A DNA stretch of 34,898 nucleotides from an uncultured Prochlorococcus sp. (GTDB lineage: Bacteria > Cyanobacteriota > Cyanobacteriia > PCC-6307 > Cyanobiaceae): the NCBI GenBank assembly GCA_902534685.1, contig CACAQP010000007.1:1-34898 (forward strand), given 5' to 3'. Under the pieces are notes generated by a model that did not search any database, had not been told where the DNA came from, and saw only the letters and a list, made by a program, of their open reading frames with translations. Below are positions 9,486 to 18,867 of this stretch, piece by piece. The position numbers and the translations under genes are program-made. Position 1 is the first letter of the stretch; each line of letters opens with the position of its first letter.

Positions 9486-10019
9486 TTATATTTTTTTCTT
9501 TAAAACGTTGAGAACTTCTTTAGCATGATTTATAGGTAGAACACTAATCCATCTATAAGAAATTTTCCCATCTGGAGAAATTAAAAAAGTATTTCTATCT
9601 GAGAATGGTGGAATCCAGGAACCATATTTATCACTAATAATTCCGTCAGGATCAGATAATAAAGTGTAGTTTATGGATTTCTCGCTGCAGAAACTTTCAT
9701 GAGAATCTTTATTATCTGCGCTTATGCCAACAATTTCGGCATTATATTTTGAAAAATCTTTTTTTAATTCCGAAAAACCTTTAGCTTCAAGAGTGCAACC
9801 TGCAGTAAAGTCTTTTGGATAAAAATAGATTACTAGCCACTGACCATCAAAATCACTTAATTCCCATGTTTTTTTTGTTTTTAAGCTTTTATTAAAACCT
9901 TCTAACTGAAAGTTAGGAGCATAATCACCAACTTCAGGAGCAAAATCGAAGGATAAGGCTGAATTACAATTAAATAAAAGAATAAATGGTATTAATATAC
10001 TTACAACTAAATTTTTCAT
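9486..10019 (-). CDS. Peroxiredoxin (PrxQ/BCP family) with N-terminal signal peptide
   Basis: PxxFTAGCT-type peroxidatic Cys motif (YPKDFTAGCTLEA), thioredoxin-like fold; N-terminal MKNLVVSILIPFILLFNCNSALS. The ATG at 10019 is preferred over the TTG at 10022. Confidence 0.9.
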   Translation of the reverse strand: MKNLVVSILIPFILLFNCNSALSFDFAPEVGDYAPNFQLEGFNKSLKTKKTWELSDFDGQWLVIYFYPKDFTAGCTLEAKGFSELKKDFSKYNAEIVGISADNKDSHESFCSEKSINYTLLSDPDGIISDKYGSWIPPFSDRNTFLISPDGKISYRWISVLPINHAKEVLNVLKKKI

Positions 10020-10024
10020 CAAAT

Positions 10025-10261
10025 TTAGAATTTTTTTAAATCAACTCCATTTGATTTAGCAAATTTATCTAAACCTACTTTTTGTATAGACTTTAGGGCT
10101 TTGGTGCTTATTTTTATATTTACCCATTTTTTGCCCTTTTCCCACCATAGTCTCCTTTTTTGGAGATTAACTTGTTGCAATTTTTTTGTTCGAATATGTG
10201 AGTGACTCACTGCCATCCCATTATTAGCTTTTGCACCTGTCAGTTCGCAAACTCTTGACAT
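10025..10261 (-). CDS. rpmB: 50S ribosomal protein L28
   Basis: [39 protein letters not shown], classic L28; ATG at 10261 rather than the upstream TTG. Confidence 0.97.
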   Translation of the reverse strand: MSRVCELTGAKANNGMAVSHSHIRTKKLQQVNLQKRRLWWEKGKKWVNIKISTKALKSIQKVGLDKFAKSNGVDLKKF

Positions 10262-10300
10262 ATTTATCAAATTATATCTTTAAAAATTCTAACACATGGC

Positions 10301-12205
10301 TCAATTTGTTGAACTAAGTAAATCTGAAATTAATTCTGCATTATTATTTTGCAAATTAATGATCTGTTCTTGATCTAATCCACCAACGGAAAGTTTGGCC
10401 ATATCATAAACATGATTCGCAATTTTTGATGCCAATGGATTCACCATAGGATCTTTTTCATCAATAATTATTTTGTTACCTGAAATTTTATTAAGACCAA
10501 CAATGAGTGGATGTTCTTTGTTAATTAAGAGCACATGATATTCAGGTAAGCCAGGCATCTTTTGTTCCATGTAAGCTCCCATATCATTTATTCTTCTCAT
10601 TTGTTCTGGAAGCAAAATCATCGCTGGTGGAGCATCCTTACTTGAAAGTGACTGTACTTTAACTGTTACTTTCTCATTGTTAAGGGCCTTAACTATCGTA
10701 TCTCTAAGATTATCTGTATTTGATTTGCCATCCTTATCTACAATTTCATTTGATTCTTTATCATCCAGTTCATTTATTTCTGAATCTACTCTTTGGAATT
10801 GAAAATCATCATTTTTACTTTCCAACCATGGAAGAAATTGTGCATCAATTAAGGGATCTGATTTAATAACTTCTTTATTATCAGATAAACAGATATTTAA
10901 TGCACTAGACTGCGCAATCAAATCTGAACAATAAATTATTTTTTTAGAATCAGTTAATTTATTTCGCTCTTTGTAATTTGCGAGAGTTGTGTAATATTTA
11001 TCATTGGACTTGATGAGGGATTTATTTTCAATATCTTTAGTTACCTCTTTCGATGAATTTATTATTGTTTCAAAAATTATGCTGTTATTGACTAAATCAG
11101 CAAATTTTTCATCTTCGATAGCACCAATCTTAATAAAAGCAGAGATTGAATCCCAAATTTCTGCATAAAATTCTGGAGAATTTTTTATTAAATCCTTCAG
11201 TTTATTAGCTATTTTTTTTGAAATAAATGATGATATAGACCTTACTTTTCTATCTGTTTGTAATGCACTTCTACTAACATTTAGTGGTATATCTGTAGAA
11301 TCAATAACTCCTCTTAGAGGTAAAAGGTATTTTGGTACTATCTCTTTAATAGAATCGCTTACGAATACTTGATTGCAAAATAGTTTTATTTCTCCATTTT
11401 CCCAATCAGCTCTACCTGACAACTTTGGAAAATATAATATCCCTTGTATGTCATATGGATAATCTGTATTTAGATGAATCCATAAAAGTGGATCTCCTTG
11501 GAAAGGATAAAGGTATTTATATAATTCAATATAATCTTCATCTTTTAATTCACTAGGTTGTTTTCTCCAAGGTGGATTTTTCTTATTAATTGTCTCTCCT
11601 TCTAGTAAGACATCTATTGGCATAAAATCACAATATTTTTTAATGAGTGATTTAATCCTTTCAGGCTCAATAAACTCTTTTTCTTCTTCAAGTAGGTGAA
11701 GAATTACATCTGTACCAATTGTCTCTCTTTCTGATTCTTCTAACGTGAAATTTGGCGATCCATCACAAGACCATTTGTAAGCTTTTGATTCCCCAATTGC
11801 CGACTTGGTTAATATATCAACTTTATCTGCCACCATAAAACTTGAATAAAAACCTAGTCCAAAATGACCTATGAATTCATCATTATCTTTTTTGTATTTT
11901 GTAAGAAATTCTTCAGCACTAGAAAATGCAACTTGATTTATGTACTTCTTAATTTCTTCATCATTCATTCCAATTCCATTATCAGAAATTGTTAACGTAT
12001 TTTTTTCACGATTAATTGTTATTTTTACTTGAGCTTCCTCAGTATTTTCGCAATCACCTGCAATAGAGGCCATTCTTCTTTTACTAATTGCGTCAACACC
12101 ATTACTAACAAGCTCTCTTAAAAAGATTTCATGGTCAGAATATACTGCCTTCTTGATAATTGGGAAAATATTTTCTGTATTAATACGAATTTCGCCTTTT
12201 TCCAT
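10301..12205 (-). CDS. htpG: Molecular chaperone HtpG (Hsp90)
   Basis: 634 aa; HEIFLRELVSNGVDAISKRR, DNGIGMNDEE and HFGLGFYSSFMVADKV. Confidence 0.98.
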   Translation of the reverse strand: MEKGEIRINTENIFPIIKKAVYSDHEIFLRELVSNGVDAISKRRMASIAGDCENTEEAQVKITINREKNTLTISDNGIGMNDEEIKKYINQVAFSSAEEFLTKYKKDNDEFIGHFGLGFYSSFMVADKVDILTKSAIGESKAYKWSCDGSPNFTLEESERETIGTDVILHLLEEEKEFIEPERIKSLIKKYCDFMPIDVLLEGETINKKNPPWRKQPSELKDEDYIELYKYLYPFQGDPLLWIHLNTDYPYDIQGILYFPKLSGRADWENGEIKLFCNQVFVSDSIKEIVPKYLLPLRGVIDSTDIPLNVSRSALQTDRKVRSISSFISKKIANKLKDLIKNSPEFYAEIWDSISAFIKIGAIEDEKFADLVNNSIIFETIINSSKEVTKDIENKSLIKSNDKYYTTLANYKERNKLTDSKKIIYCSDLIAQSSALNICLSDNKEVIKSDPLIDAQFLPWLESKNDDFQFQRVDSEINELDDKESNEIVDKDGKSNTDNLRDTIVKALNNEKVTVKVQSLSSKDAPPAMILLPEQMRRINDMGAYMEQKMPGLPEYHVLLINKEHPLIVGLNKISGNKIIIDEKDPMVNPLASKIANHVYDMAKLSVGGLDQEQIINLQNNNAELISDLLSSTN

Positions 12206-12270
12206 TTAAAAAAAATCAAACATTTTAAATCTTATTTCGTAAAAACTAGTTAATCAAGTTTAATTAGGAG

Positions 12271-12286
12271 TATTGTCCGAACAATA
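12271..12286. promoter_or_regulatory. Inverted repeat upstream of htpG
   Basis: TATTGT-CCGA-ACAATA perfect 6-bp arms, centred about 70 nt upstream of the htpG ATG, between hisZ and htpG. Confidence 0.35.
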
Positions 12287-12323
12287 TATGAATTTAAAAG
12301 TTTAATACTTTATTTAAAAGGTT

Positions 12324-13475
12324 TTATTTAACCCACAAAATCTCACTACAATTATTTTCTTCCATAATTTGATTGGCTTTAGCCAAGTCATCAATTGGAT
12401 TTAAATGTAAGACAGCAATATTTCCTTTTTTCTGTTGTACTTTTTGTTCATTCATACCTTTTTCTAACAAATAAGAATCTTTAAACATTAATAAAATCTT
12501 TTTTTTATCTGTCTTTTCTTCCTTAATTAAATTTCTTAAAATGTCTACTGAAATTGTAAATCCAATACCATTAAATATTTTCTCATTAGGGCTAAATGAT
12601 CTTACTAACTCATCATATCTTCCGCCTTTTGCGATGACACTTTTATTTTTTCCATTATCCCCTATTAGTTGAAAAACTATTCCTTCATATAAATTCAAGT
12701 GTGGTTGAAAAGTGGGATCCAGTTGTAATTTAACATCATATTTATTTGATATTTTTGATAATGTTTCAAATAAAAAATTTAAGTCATCTAATGTTTTACT
12801 AGTGCCATATATAGTTTTTAATTTTTTTAATATTTCAATTGGCTCTCCTCGTGTGAATAAAAGATCTTTAAGAATATATTTATCATCTTCATCTATTCCT
12901 AATTTAGATAAATTATCTTGATCAAAATTAACCAGACTTTTCTTAATTTCTTCAAAATTATTATTCTGATATTTTTTAAGTATCAGGTCCATTATTTTTG
13001 TGGTGCTTACTAGTAGAAATAAATTACAACCATCCTTCAAATTTATATTATCGATTGAATCAAATAAAATATTTATAACTTCAATTTCTGGGTATTTTGT
13101 TTCATAACCAATTAATTCAATTCCACTTTGCAATTTTTCTTGTAACTTAAATGAATTTTTATTATTTTGTTTTTTATCAAAAACCATTCCATTGGTGAAT
13201 AACCTTATAGGTCTTTTCTTATTTATTAATCTAGTAGATGACAATTTAACAATTGATGTTGTCATTTCTGGCCTAAGACATAATGAATTATTACTTACTA
13301 TTCCTACAACCTGATTTTCATCAATAACTCCACGGCCTTTTATGGTCTCTAAAGTATTTATAAATGAAGGTGAAACCTCTTCATATCCCCAAAGTTTATA
13401 AATACTATTTAAATTATTTATGATGTTTGAGTTATTTTTTACATCGACTAATTTAATTTCCTTTATATCGGTCAT
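12324..13475 (-). CDS. hisZ: ATP phosphoribosyltransferase regulatory subunit
   Basis: 383 aa HisRS-like fold; LRPEMTTSIVKLSSTRL, LQSGIELIGYETKYPEIEVINIL and IAKGGRYDELVRSF. No anticodon-binding domain; C-terminal region divergent. Confidence 0.85.
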   Translation of the reverse strand: MTDIKEIKLVDVKNNSNIINNLNSIYKLWGYEEVSPSFINTLETIKGRGVIDENQVVGIVSNNSLCLRPEMTTSIVKLSSTRLINKKRPIRLFTNGMVFDKKQNNKNSFKLQEKLQSGIELIGYETKYPEIEVINILFDSIDNINLKDGCNLFLLVSTTKIMDLILKKYQNNNFEEIKKSLVNFDQDNLSKLGIDEDDKYILKDLLFTRGEPIEILKKLKTIYGTSKTLDDLNFLFETLSKISNKYDVKLQLDPTFQPHLNLYEGIVFQLIGDNGKNKSVIAKGGRYDELVRSFSPNEKIFNGIGFTISVDILRNLIKEEKTDKKKILLMFKDSYLLEKGMNEQKVQQKKGNIAVLHLNPIDDLAKANQIMEENNCSEILWVK

Positions 13476-13487
13476 TTTAATATTTAA

Positions 13488-14342
13488 CTAATTTTCTGTA
13501 TAGAGATTTTTTTTAAATGGAGAAACTTTATCTAGTTCATTTTTTAATTCATTCTCAAGGCTGGGAGAACAAGCTAAAATTCTTCCTGAACTTAAATTAA
13601 ATTCGCCTGATGGATAATCAGAAATAATACCACCTGCCTCTTTAACAATGATAGCACCGGCTGCTAGGTCCCATACCTCCAATCCTCTTTCCCAATATCC
13701 ATCAACTTTACCTGCCGCAACAAATGCTAGATCAACTGCTGCTGCACCTCCTCTTCTAACACCTCTAGTTTTATGTGTTAAGTAACAAAATTCTGCATAA
13801 TTATTATCCTCTGTCTCAAATCTGTCATAAGAGAAACCAGTTACAAGTAGGCTATCAGAAAGATTAGAGGGATGCGATACCTTAAGTTCACTATCATTGC
13901 AGAATGAACCTAAACCTATACAGGCTGAATATAGTTCATTTAAATAAGGTACTGATATAGCTCCTATTATAGGCTTATTTTTATAAACAAGACCAATAGA
14001 AGTCCCAAAAAAAGGATATCCATGGGAATAATTTGTTGTACCGTCTAATGGGTCTATACACCACGTTAAATCAGAAGATTTGTTTAATTTACCCGATTCC
14101 TCTGCATTTATAGATATGTTTGGCGTCTCTTCTAATAAATATTCTTTTATTTTGTTTTCAACTTCCAAATCTACATTGGTAACTAGATCACCCTTCCTAC
14201 CCTTTGATGATATTTTTTGAATTTTATTGTAATTAACTTTTAAAAGTTCATTACCAATTTGAGCGGAATTTTTGGCTATTTCATACAAAATGGATAAGTT
14301 AACCTGATTTGCAAGTGCCTCTATTTCACATAATTCAAACAT
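13488..14342 (-). CDS. Inositol monophosphatase family protein
   Basis: 284 aa; NAEESGKL, WCIDPLDGTTNYSHGYPFFGTSIGLV and WDLAAGAIIVKEAGG motifs. Confidence 0.95.
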   Translation of the reverse strand: MFELCEIEALANQVNLSILYEIAKNSAQIGNELLKVNYNKIQKISSKGRKGDLVTNVDLEVENKIKEYLLEETPNISINAEESGKLNKSSDLTWCIDPLDGTTNYSHGYPFFGTSIGLVYKNKPIIGAISVPYLNELYSACIGLGSFCNDSELKVSHPSNLSDSLLVTGFSYDRFETEDNNYAEFCYLTHKTRGVRRGGAAAVDLAFVAAGKVDGYWERGLEVWDLAAGAIIVKEAGGIISDYPSGEFNLSSGRILACSPSLENELKNELDKVSPFKKNLYTEN

Positions 14343-14347
14343 GATAG

Positions 14348-14722
14348 TTAATCTTCCTCAAATTCCCAAGGTGGTGCAACTCTTGTATTTCCTCTCCCAA
14401 AATATTGTCCAAATTGTAAATCGTAAACTTCATCTTCATATGTAGTCTCTACTTCAAGATCTGAAGTTGCTTTAGCGACACAAAGAAGTGCATAACCTTT
14501 GTCTTTTAAAGCCTGAGATACACCCATGGCTTCAGGTTGTTGTAAGGTACCAGATTTAATTTTAACTGCACAACATGTACAGCAACCATTTCTACATGAA
14601 AATGCAAGTTTGAAGCCTTTTTTTTCAAATTCCTTAAGTATGTAATCATCACTATTAATCTGTTCTTGGTAGACCTTTCCGGTTTCCTTATTTTTAATCG
14701 TGACTGTGAAAGTCTTTTTCAA
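14348..14722 (-). CDS. [2Fe-2S] ferredoxin with C-terminal extension, FdC2-like
   Basis: 124 aa; C-x4-C-x2-C cluster motif in AFSCRNGCCTCCAVKI, YALLCVAKATSDLEVET, and C-terminal EDEVYDLQFGQYFGRG extension. Confidence 0.9.
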   Translation of the reverse strand: MKKTFTVTIKNKETGKVYQEQINSDDYILKEFEKKGFKLAFSCRNGCCTCCAVKIKSGTLQQPEAMGVSQALKDKGYALLCVAKATSDLEVETTYEDEVYDLQFGQYFGRGNTRVAPPWEFEED

Positions 14723-14771
14723 ATAACTTTCCTCTAAAATGGGATGATCAAAGGTTAAAATGGTTTTCTTG

Positions 14772-14858
14772 GGAGAGGTGGCCGAGTGGTTGAAGGCGCA
14801 GCACTGGAAATGCTGTATAGGGGCAACTTTATCGAGGGTTCGAATCCCTCTCTCTCCG
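14772..14858 (+). tRNA. tRNA-Ser (anticodon GGA)
   Basis: GGAGAGG acceptor pairs with TCTCTCC (one G-T); anticodon stem CAGCA/TGCTG with loop CTGGAAA; long variable arm TATAGGGGCAACTTTATC; T-arm GAGGGTTCGAATCCCTC; CCA not encoded. Confidence 0.97.
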
Positions 14859-15071
14859 TTTTATATTAGTTTATTTTGGTTAAATTCATCAACACCTTTG
14901 TCTTCAAAATATCTTTTAAGATAGATGGTAATCTTTTTGACAAGTTATAAATAATCTTATTTATTTAAATTAAGTTGAAAATATTTGATTTTTAATATTA
15001 TATGTAGATATCTAAGACAAAAATTAATTAAATTATTAGTAAATTTTGCTTTAATTTAGCGATCTAAAATT

Positions 15072-17069
15072 ATGGGGCAAATAGTTGGAATTGATTTGGG
15101 TACTACTAACTCTGTTGTCGGAGTTATAGAAGCTGGCCGTCCAATTGTTATTGCTAATTCTGAAGGTTCTAGAACTACACCTTCAATAGTTGGATTTACA
15201 AAAGACAAAGAAATAGTAATAGGAGATCAAGCAAGAAGACAACTTGTTCTAAATCCTAAGAATACCTTTTATAACCTAAAAAGATTTATTGGCAGTGACT
15301 GGGATGAATTAGATGATAATAGCATTTCTGTTCCTTATAACGTAAAGGCTAATAATACTGGAAGCATTAGAGTTCTTAGTCCAAATACAGAAAGAGAGTA
15401 TGCACCAGAAGAATTAGTTAGCTCATTAATTAGAAAATTAATCAATGATGCTGAAACATATCTTGGAGATACTGTTGACTCTGCTGTTATTACAGTTCCT
15501 GCCTATTTCAATGAATCTCAAAGGCAAGCTACAAAGGATTCGGCAATTTTGGCTGGTATAAAAGTAGATAGAATCCTAAATGAACCTACAGCAGCAGCTT
15601 TAGCTTATGGTTTTGAAAAAAGTTCTTCTAATAACGTTTTGGTTTTTGATTTAGGGGGAGGAACATTTGACGTCTCATTATTAAAAATTTCTAATGGTGT
15701 ATTTGATGTTAAAGCCACTTGTGGTGATACTCAGCTAGGAGGGAACAATTTTGATTCAAAAATAGTTGATTGGCTTGCAGAAAAATTTCTTGCTAAACAT
15801 GATATTGATTTAAGAAGGGATAGGCAAGCTTTGCAGAGATTAACTGAGGCTGCTGAAAAAGCTAAATGTGAATTATCTGGATTGCAAAAAACAAAAATAT
15901 CCTTACCTTTTATCACCACTAGTAAAAAGGGTCCATTACATATTGAGGAAACCTTAGATAGAAAAATATTTGAATCATTATCTCAAGATCTTCTAGATAG
16001 ATTATTAGAGCCTGTGCAAATAGCATTAGATGACTCAGGATGGAACGCAGAAGATATAGATGAGGTAGTTCTTGTCGGTGGCAGCACAAGAATTCCTATG
16101 GTTCAACAACTAGTAAAGACTCTTGTTCCAAATGACCCTTGTCAATCTGTTAATCCTGATGAAGTTGTAGCAGTTGGAGCTGCGATACAATCTGGAATTA
16201 TTAGTGGTGATTTACAAGATTTACTCCTAAATGACGTTACTCCCTTATCTCTAGGTTTAGAAACTATTGGTGGTCTTATGAAAGTACTCATTCCTCGTAA
16301 TACTCCTATACCAGTTAGACAATCTGATGTTTTTAGTACTTCTGAAGCTAATCAATCATCAGTGGTTGTTCAAGTACGGCAGGGTGAAAGGCCTTTAGCA
16401 TCTGAAAATAAATCACTAGGTAAATTTAGACTATCAGGAATTCCTCCAGCTCCAAGAGGAATACCTCAAGTTCAGGTGGCATTTGATATTGATGCGAATG
16501 GTCTTTTAGAAGTAAGTGCTACTGACAGAACCACTGGAAGAAAGCAAACAGTTACAATTTCCGGAGGATCTAATTTAAATGAACAAGAAATAAATTCGAT
16601 AATTGAAGAAGCAAAAGCAAAAGCTAATGAGGATAAAAAGAGAAGATCTGTAATTGACAGAAAAAATAGTGCTTTAACTCTAATAGCGCAAGCTGAGAGA
16701 AGACTTAGAGATGCTTCATTGGAATTTGGCCCTTATGGCGCTGAAAGACAACAACGAGCCGTTGAATTAGCCATTCAAGATGTTGAAGAGTATATAGATG
16801 ATGATGATCCTCAAGAATTAGAAATCTCAGTAAGTGCTCTTCAAGAAGCATTATTCGGCTTAAATAGAAAATTTGCAGCAGAAAAGAAAACTGATAATAA
16901 TCCCTTACAAAGCATTAAAAATACATTTGGATCATTAAAGGATGAACTCTTTTCAGATGATTATTGGGATGATGATCCTTGGGATAATGGAATGAATAGA
17001 AATTATAGAAATTCGAGGTATGGTAATTCTAGGGACGATGATCCATGGGACAATGACTACTTCCTCTAA
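15072..17069 (+). CDS. dnaK: Molecular chaperone DnaK paralog (Hsp70) with acidic DDDPWDN-repeat tail
   Basis: 665 aa; [26 protein letters not shown] and [15 protein letters not shown]-terminus [38 protein letters not shown]. Confidence 0.97.
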   Translation: MGQIVGIDLGTTNSVVGVIEAGRPIVIANSEGSRTTPSIVGFTKDKEIVIGDQARRQLVLNPKNTFYNLKRFIGSDWDELDDNSISVPYNVKANNTGSIRVLSPNTEREYAPEELVSSLIRKLINDAETYLGDTVDSAVITVPAYFNESQRQATKDSAILAGIKVDRILNEPTAAALAYGFEKSSSNNVLVFDLGGGTFDVSLLKISNGVFDVKATCGDTQLGGNNFDSKIVDWLAEKFLAKHDIDLRRDRQALQRLTEAAEKAKCELSGLQKTKISLPFITTSKKGPLHIEETLDRKIFESLSQDLLDRLLEPVQIALDDSGWNAEDIDEVVLVGGSTRIPMVQQLVKTLVPNDPCQSVNPDEVVAVGAAIQSGIISGDLQDLLLNDVTPLSLGLETIGGLMKVLIPRNTPIPVRQSDVFSTSEANQSSVVVQVRQGERPLASENKSLGKFRLSGIPPAPRGIPQVQVAFDIDANGLLEVSATDRTTGRKQTVTISGGSNLNEQEINSIIEEAKAKANEDKKRRSVIDRKNSALTLIAQAERRLRDASLEFGPYGAERQQRAVELAIQDVEEYIDDDDPQELEISVSALQEALFGLNRKFAAEKKTDNNPLQSIKNTFGSLKDELFSDDYWDDDPWDNGMNRNYRNSRYGNSRDDDPWDNDYFL

Positions 17070-17979
17070 AAAAGACTATTTGTCGATTTTGGGTTTATCT
17101 CCTGATTTCGATGATAAAGAACTTAAAAAGGCTTTTCGAAGAGAAGCTAGAAAATGGCACCCAGATTTAAATAAAAACGATCTTAATGCAGAAGAGAGAT
17201 TTAAATTAATTAACCAAGCATACGAATATCTACGCAATCCCAATATAGGAAAAAATATTTCTGATGAAAATATCCAGGATGATTACGAAACTAAAAATTT
17301 CAAGACAGGTTTTCCTGATTTTCAAGATTATCTTGATTCATTATTTGGATATGAATACTCACAAAAGAATTACGAGGAATATGATAATGAACCATTTGAG
17401 GATGAATCAATAAATACAAATAATGATGAATTTAATAATTATGAATATCCTACAACTTCACCTGAAGAGCCGCCTCCAGTTAAACTCCACCAAGATATTG
17501 AAACAATTATTGAATTAACTCCTGATGAGGCCTTAAATGGAGCTTCAATTTTAATAGAGCTTGAAGATGAAACCGTAGTAGAAGTCGATACGCCTCCTTT
17601 CGCTGGTGATGGGTGGAGATTAAGACTTGAGAATATTGCAAGAGGAGGTAAAGATCATTATCTACAGTTAAAAGTTCAAACCGAAAGTGGTCTAAGAATA
17701 GACGGTTTAAGAGTTCTTTATAAACTAGAGTTATTTCCTCATGATGCTCTACTTGGTTGTGCAGTAGAGGTTCCCACTCTTGATGGAAATGTAACACTTC
17801 AAGTCCCACCAAAATCATCTACGGGTAGAATGTTACGTTTAAAAGGTAGGGGTTTAACCTTCGAAGATAATATAGGTGATCAATATGTTGAAATCTTGGT
17901 AGTGATACCTGCTGATATTAATGATGAAGAAATTGCTTTATATACAAGATTACAAGAATTATCACTTTCTGATTCTTAA
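17053..17979 (+). CDS. dnaJ: DnaJ-type co-chaperone (Hsp40, no zinc-finger domain)
   Basis: J domain DYLSILGLSPDFDDKELKKAFRREARKWHPDLNKN (HPD motif); C-terminal substrate-binding region; lacks CxxCxGxG repeats. ATG at 17053 overlaps the dnaK stop by 17 nt; the ORF track uses 17020. Confidence 0.92.
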   Translation: MTTSSKKDYLSILGLSPDFDDKELKKAFRREARKWHPDLNKNDLNAEERFKLINQAYEYLRNPNIGKNISDENIQDDYETKNFKTGFPDFQDYLDSLFGYEYSQKNYEEYDNEPFEDESINTNNDEFNNYEYPTTSPEEPPPVKLHQDIETIIELTPDEALNGASILIELEDETVVEVDTPPFAGDGWRLRLENIARGGKDHYLQLKVQTESGLRIDGLRVLYKLELFPHDALLGCAVEVPTLDGNVTLQVPPKSSTGRMLRLKGRGLTFEDNIGDQYVEILVVIPADINDEEIALYTRLQELSLSDS

Positions 17980-18012
17980 TCAAATACTATATAGATAGAA
18001 AAATCGATACTT

Positions 18013-18387
18013 ATGAACATATTTGTTCTTTTATATAATTCAGGAACAGATAAAGAAGGAATTCATTCAATCGAATTAAAAGGCAGGACAATTGTTCTTA
18101 TGTTTGAAGATAAGGATGATGCAACAAGGTATTGTGGTCTATTAGAAGCTCAAGATTTCCCTTCGCCCACAGTTGAAATTATTAACATTGAGGAAATAAA
18201 AGATTTCTGCATTAAATTAGACTATGAATGCAAATTAGTAGAAAAAAATTTTGTACCTAAAACAGCAGAAGATAGGTTGTTAATTTCACCACCACAGAAA
18301 AACCTAGAAGTTGAAAATTGGGAGGAAGACAAAAAAAATAACATTGATATAAATACCATTAAGGAAAACCTTGAAAAGTTGCTTTAG
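18013..18387 (+). CDS. DUF3110 family protein
   Basis: 124 aa; IFVLLYNSGTDKEGIHSIELKGRTIVLMFEDKDDATRYCGLLEAQDFPSPTVE resembles cyanobacterial/plastid DUF3110. Confidence 0.75.
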   Translation: MNIFVLLYNSGTDKEGIHSIELKGRTIVLMFEDKDDATRYCGLLEAQDFPSPTVEIINIEEIKDFCIKLDYECKLVEKNFVPKTAEDRLLISPPQKNLEVENWEEDKKNNIDINTIKENLEKLL

Positions 18388-18425
18388 CTATTAAAATATC
18401 AGAATAATTATTCAACAAATAAAAC

Positions 18426-18863
18426 ATGACAACTGCATTATTTGAAACTGAAGTAGGTAACATAAATATTGAATTTTTCTCTGACGACGCACCTAATACA
18501 GTTAAAAACTTTACGAATTTGATTAGCGATGGTTTTTATGATGGTCTAGCATTTCACAGAGTTATTCCTGGATTTATGGCTCAGGGTGGATGTCCTAATA
18601 CTCGTGACGGAGCATCTGGTATGCCTGGAACTGGAGGTCCTGGATATAATATTAAATGTGAAATTAATTCCAATAAACATTTAAAAGGCTCACTTTCTAT
18701 GGCTCATGCAGGAAAGGATACAGGTGGTAGTCAGTTTTTCATAGTCTATGAACCTCAGCCTCATCTCGATGGAGTTCATACTGTTTTTGGTAAGACTGAT
18801 GATATGGATATAGTCCTGAAGCTTACTAATGGTTCAAAAATTCTAAAAGCAACTTTAAAATAG
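18426..18863 (+). CDS. Peptidyl-prolyl cis-trans isomerase (cyclophilin)
   Basis: 145 aa; [21 protein letters not shown] and [20 protein letters not shown]. Confidence 0.97.
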   Translation: MTTALFETEVGNINIEFFSDDAPNTVKNFTNLISDGFYDGLAFHRVIPGFMAQGGCPNTRDGASGMPGTGGPGYNIKCEINSNKHLKGSLSMAHAGKDTGGSQFFIVYEPQPHLDGVHTVFGKTDDMDIVLKLTNGSKILKATLK

Positions 18864-18867
18864 TAAA

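Noticed and set aside
14772-14858. tRNA-Ser as an integration site for a genomic island
   Set aside because: Flanks are core genes (ferredoxin, dnaK); no integrase and no duplicated tRNA 3' end seen within the window.
15731-15919. 62-aa - strand ORF in dnaK (and similar short ORFs at 12712, 23141, 25197, 26560, 29371, 32759)
   Set aside because: Wholly or mostly overlapping strongly supported genes; no supporting signal.
17507-17818. 103-aa - strand ORF
   Set aside because: Antisense shadow of dnaJ; Leu/His-rich composition typical of reverse-frame artefacts.
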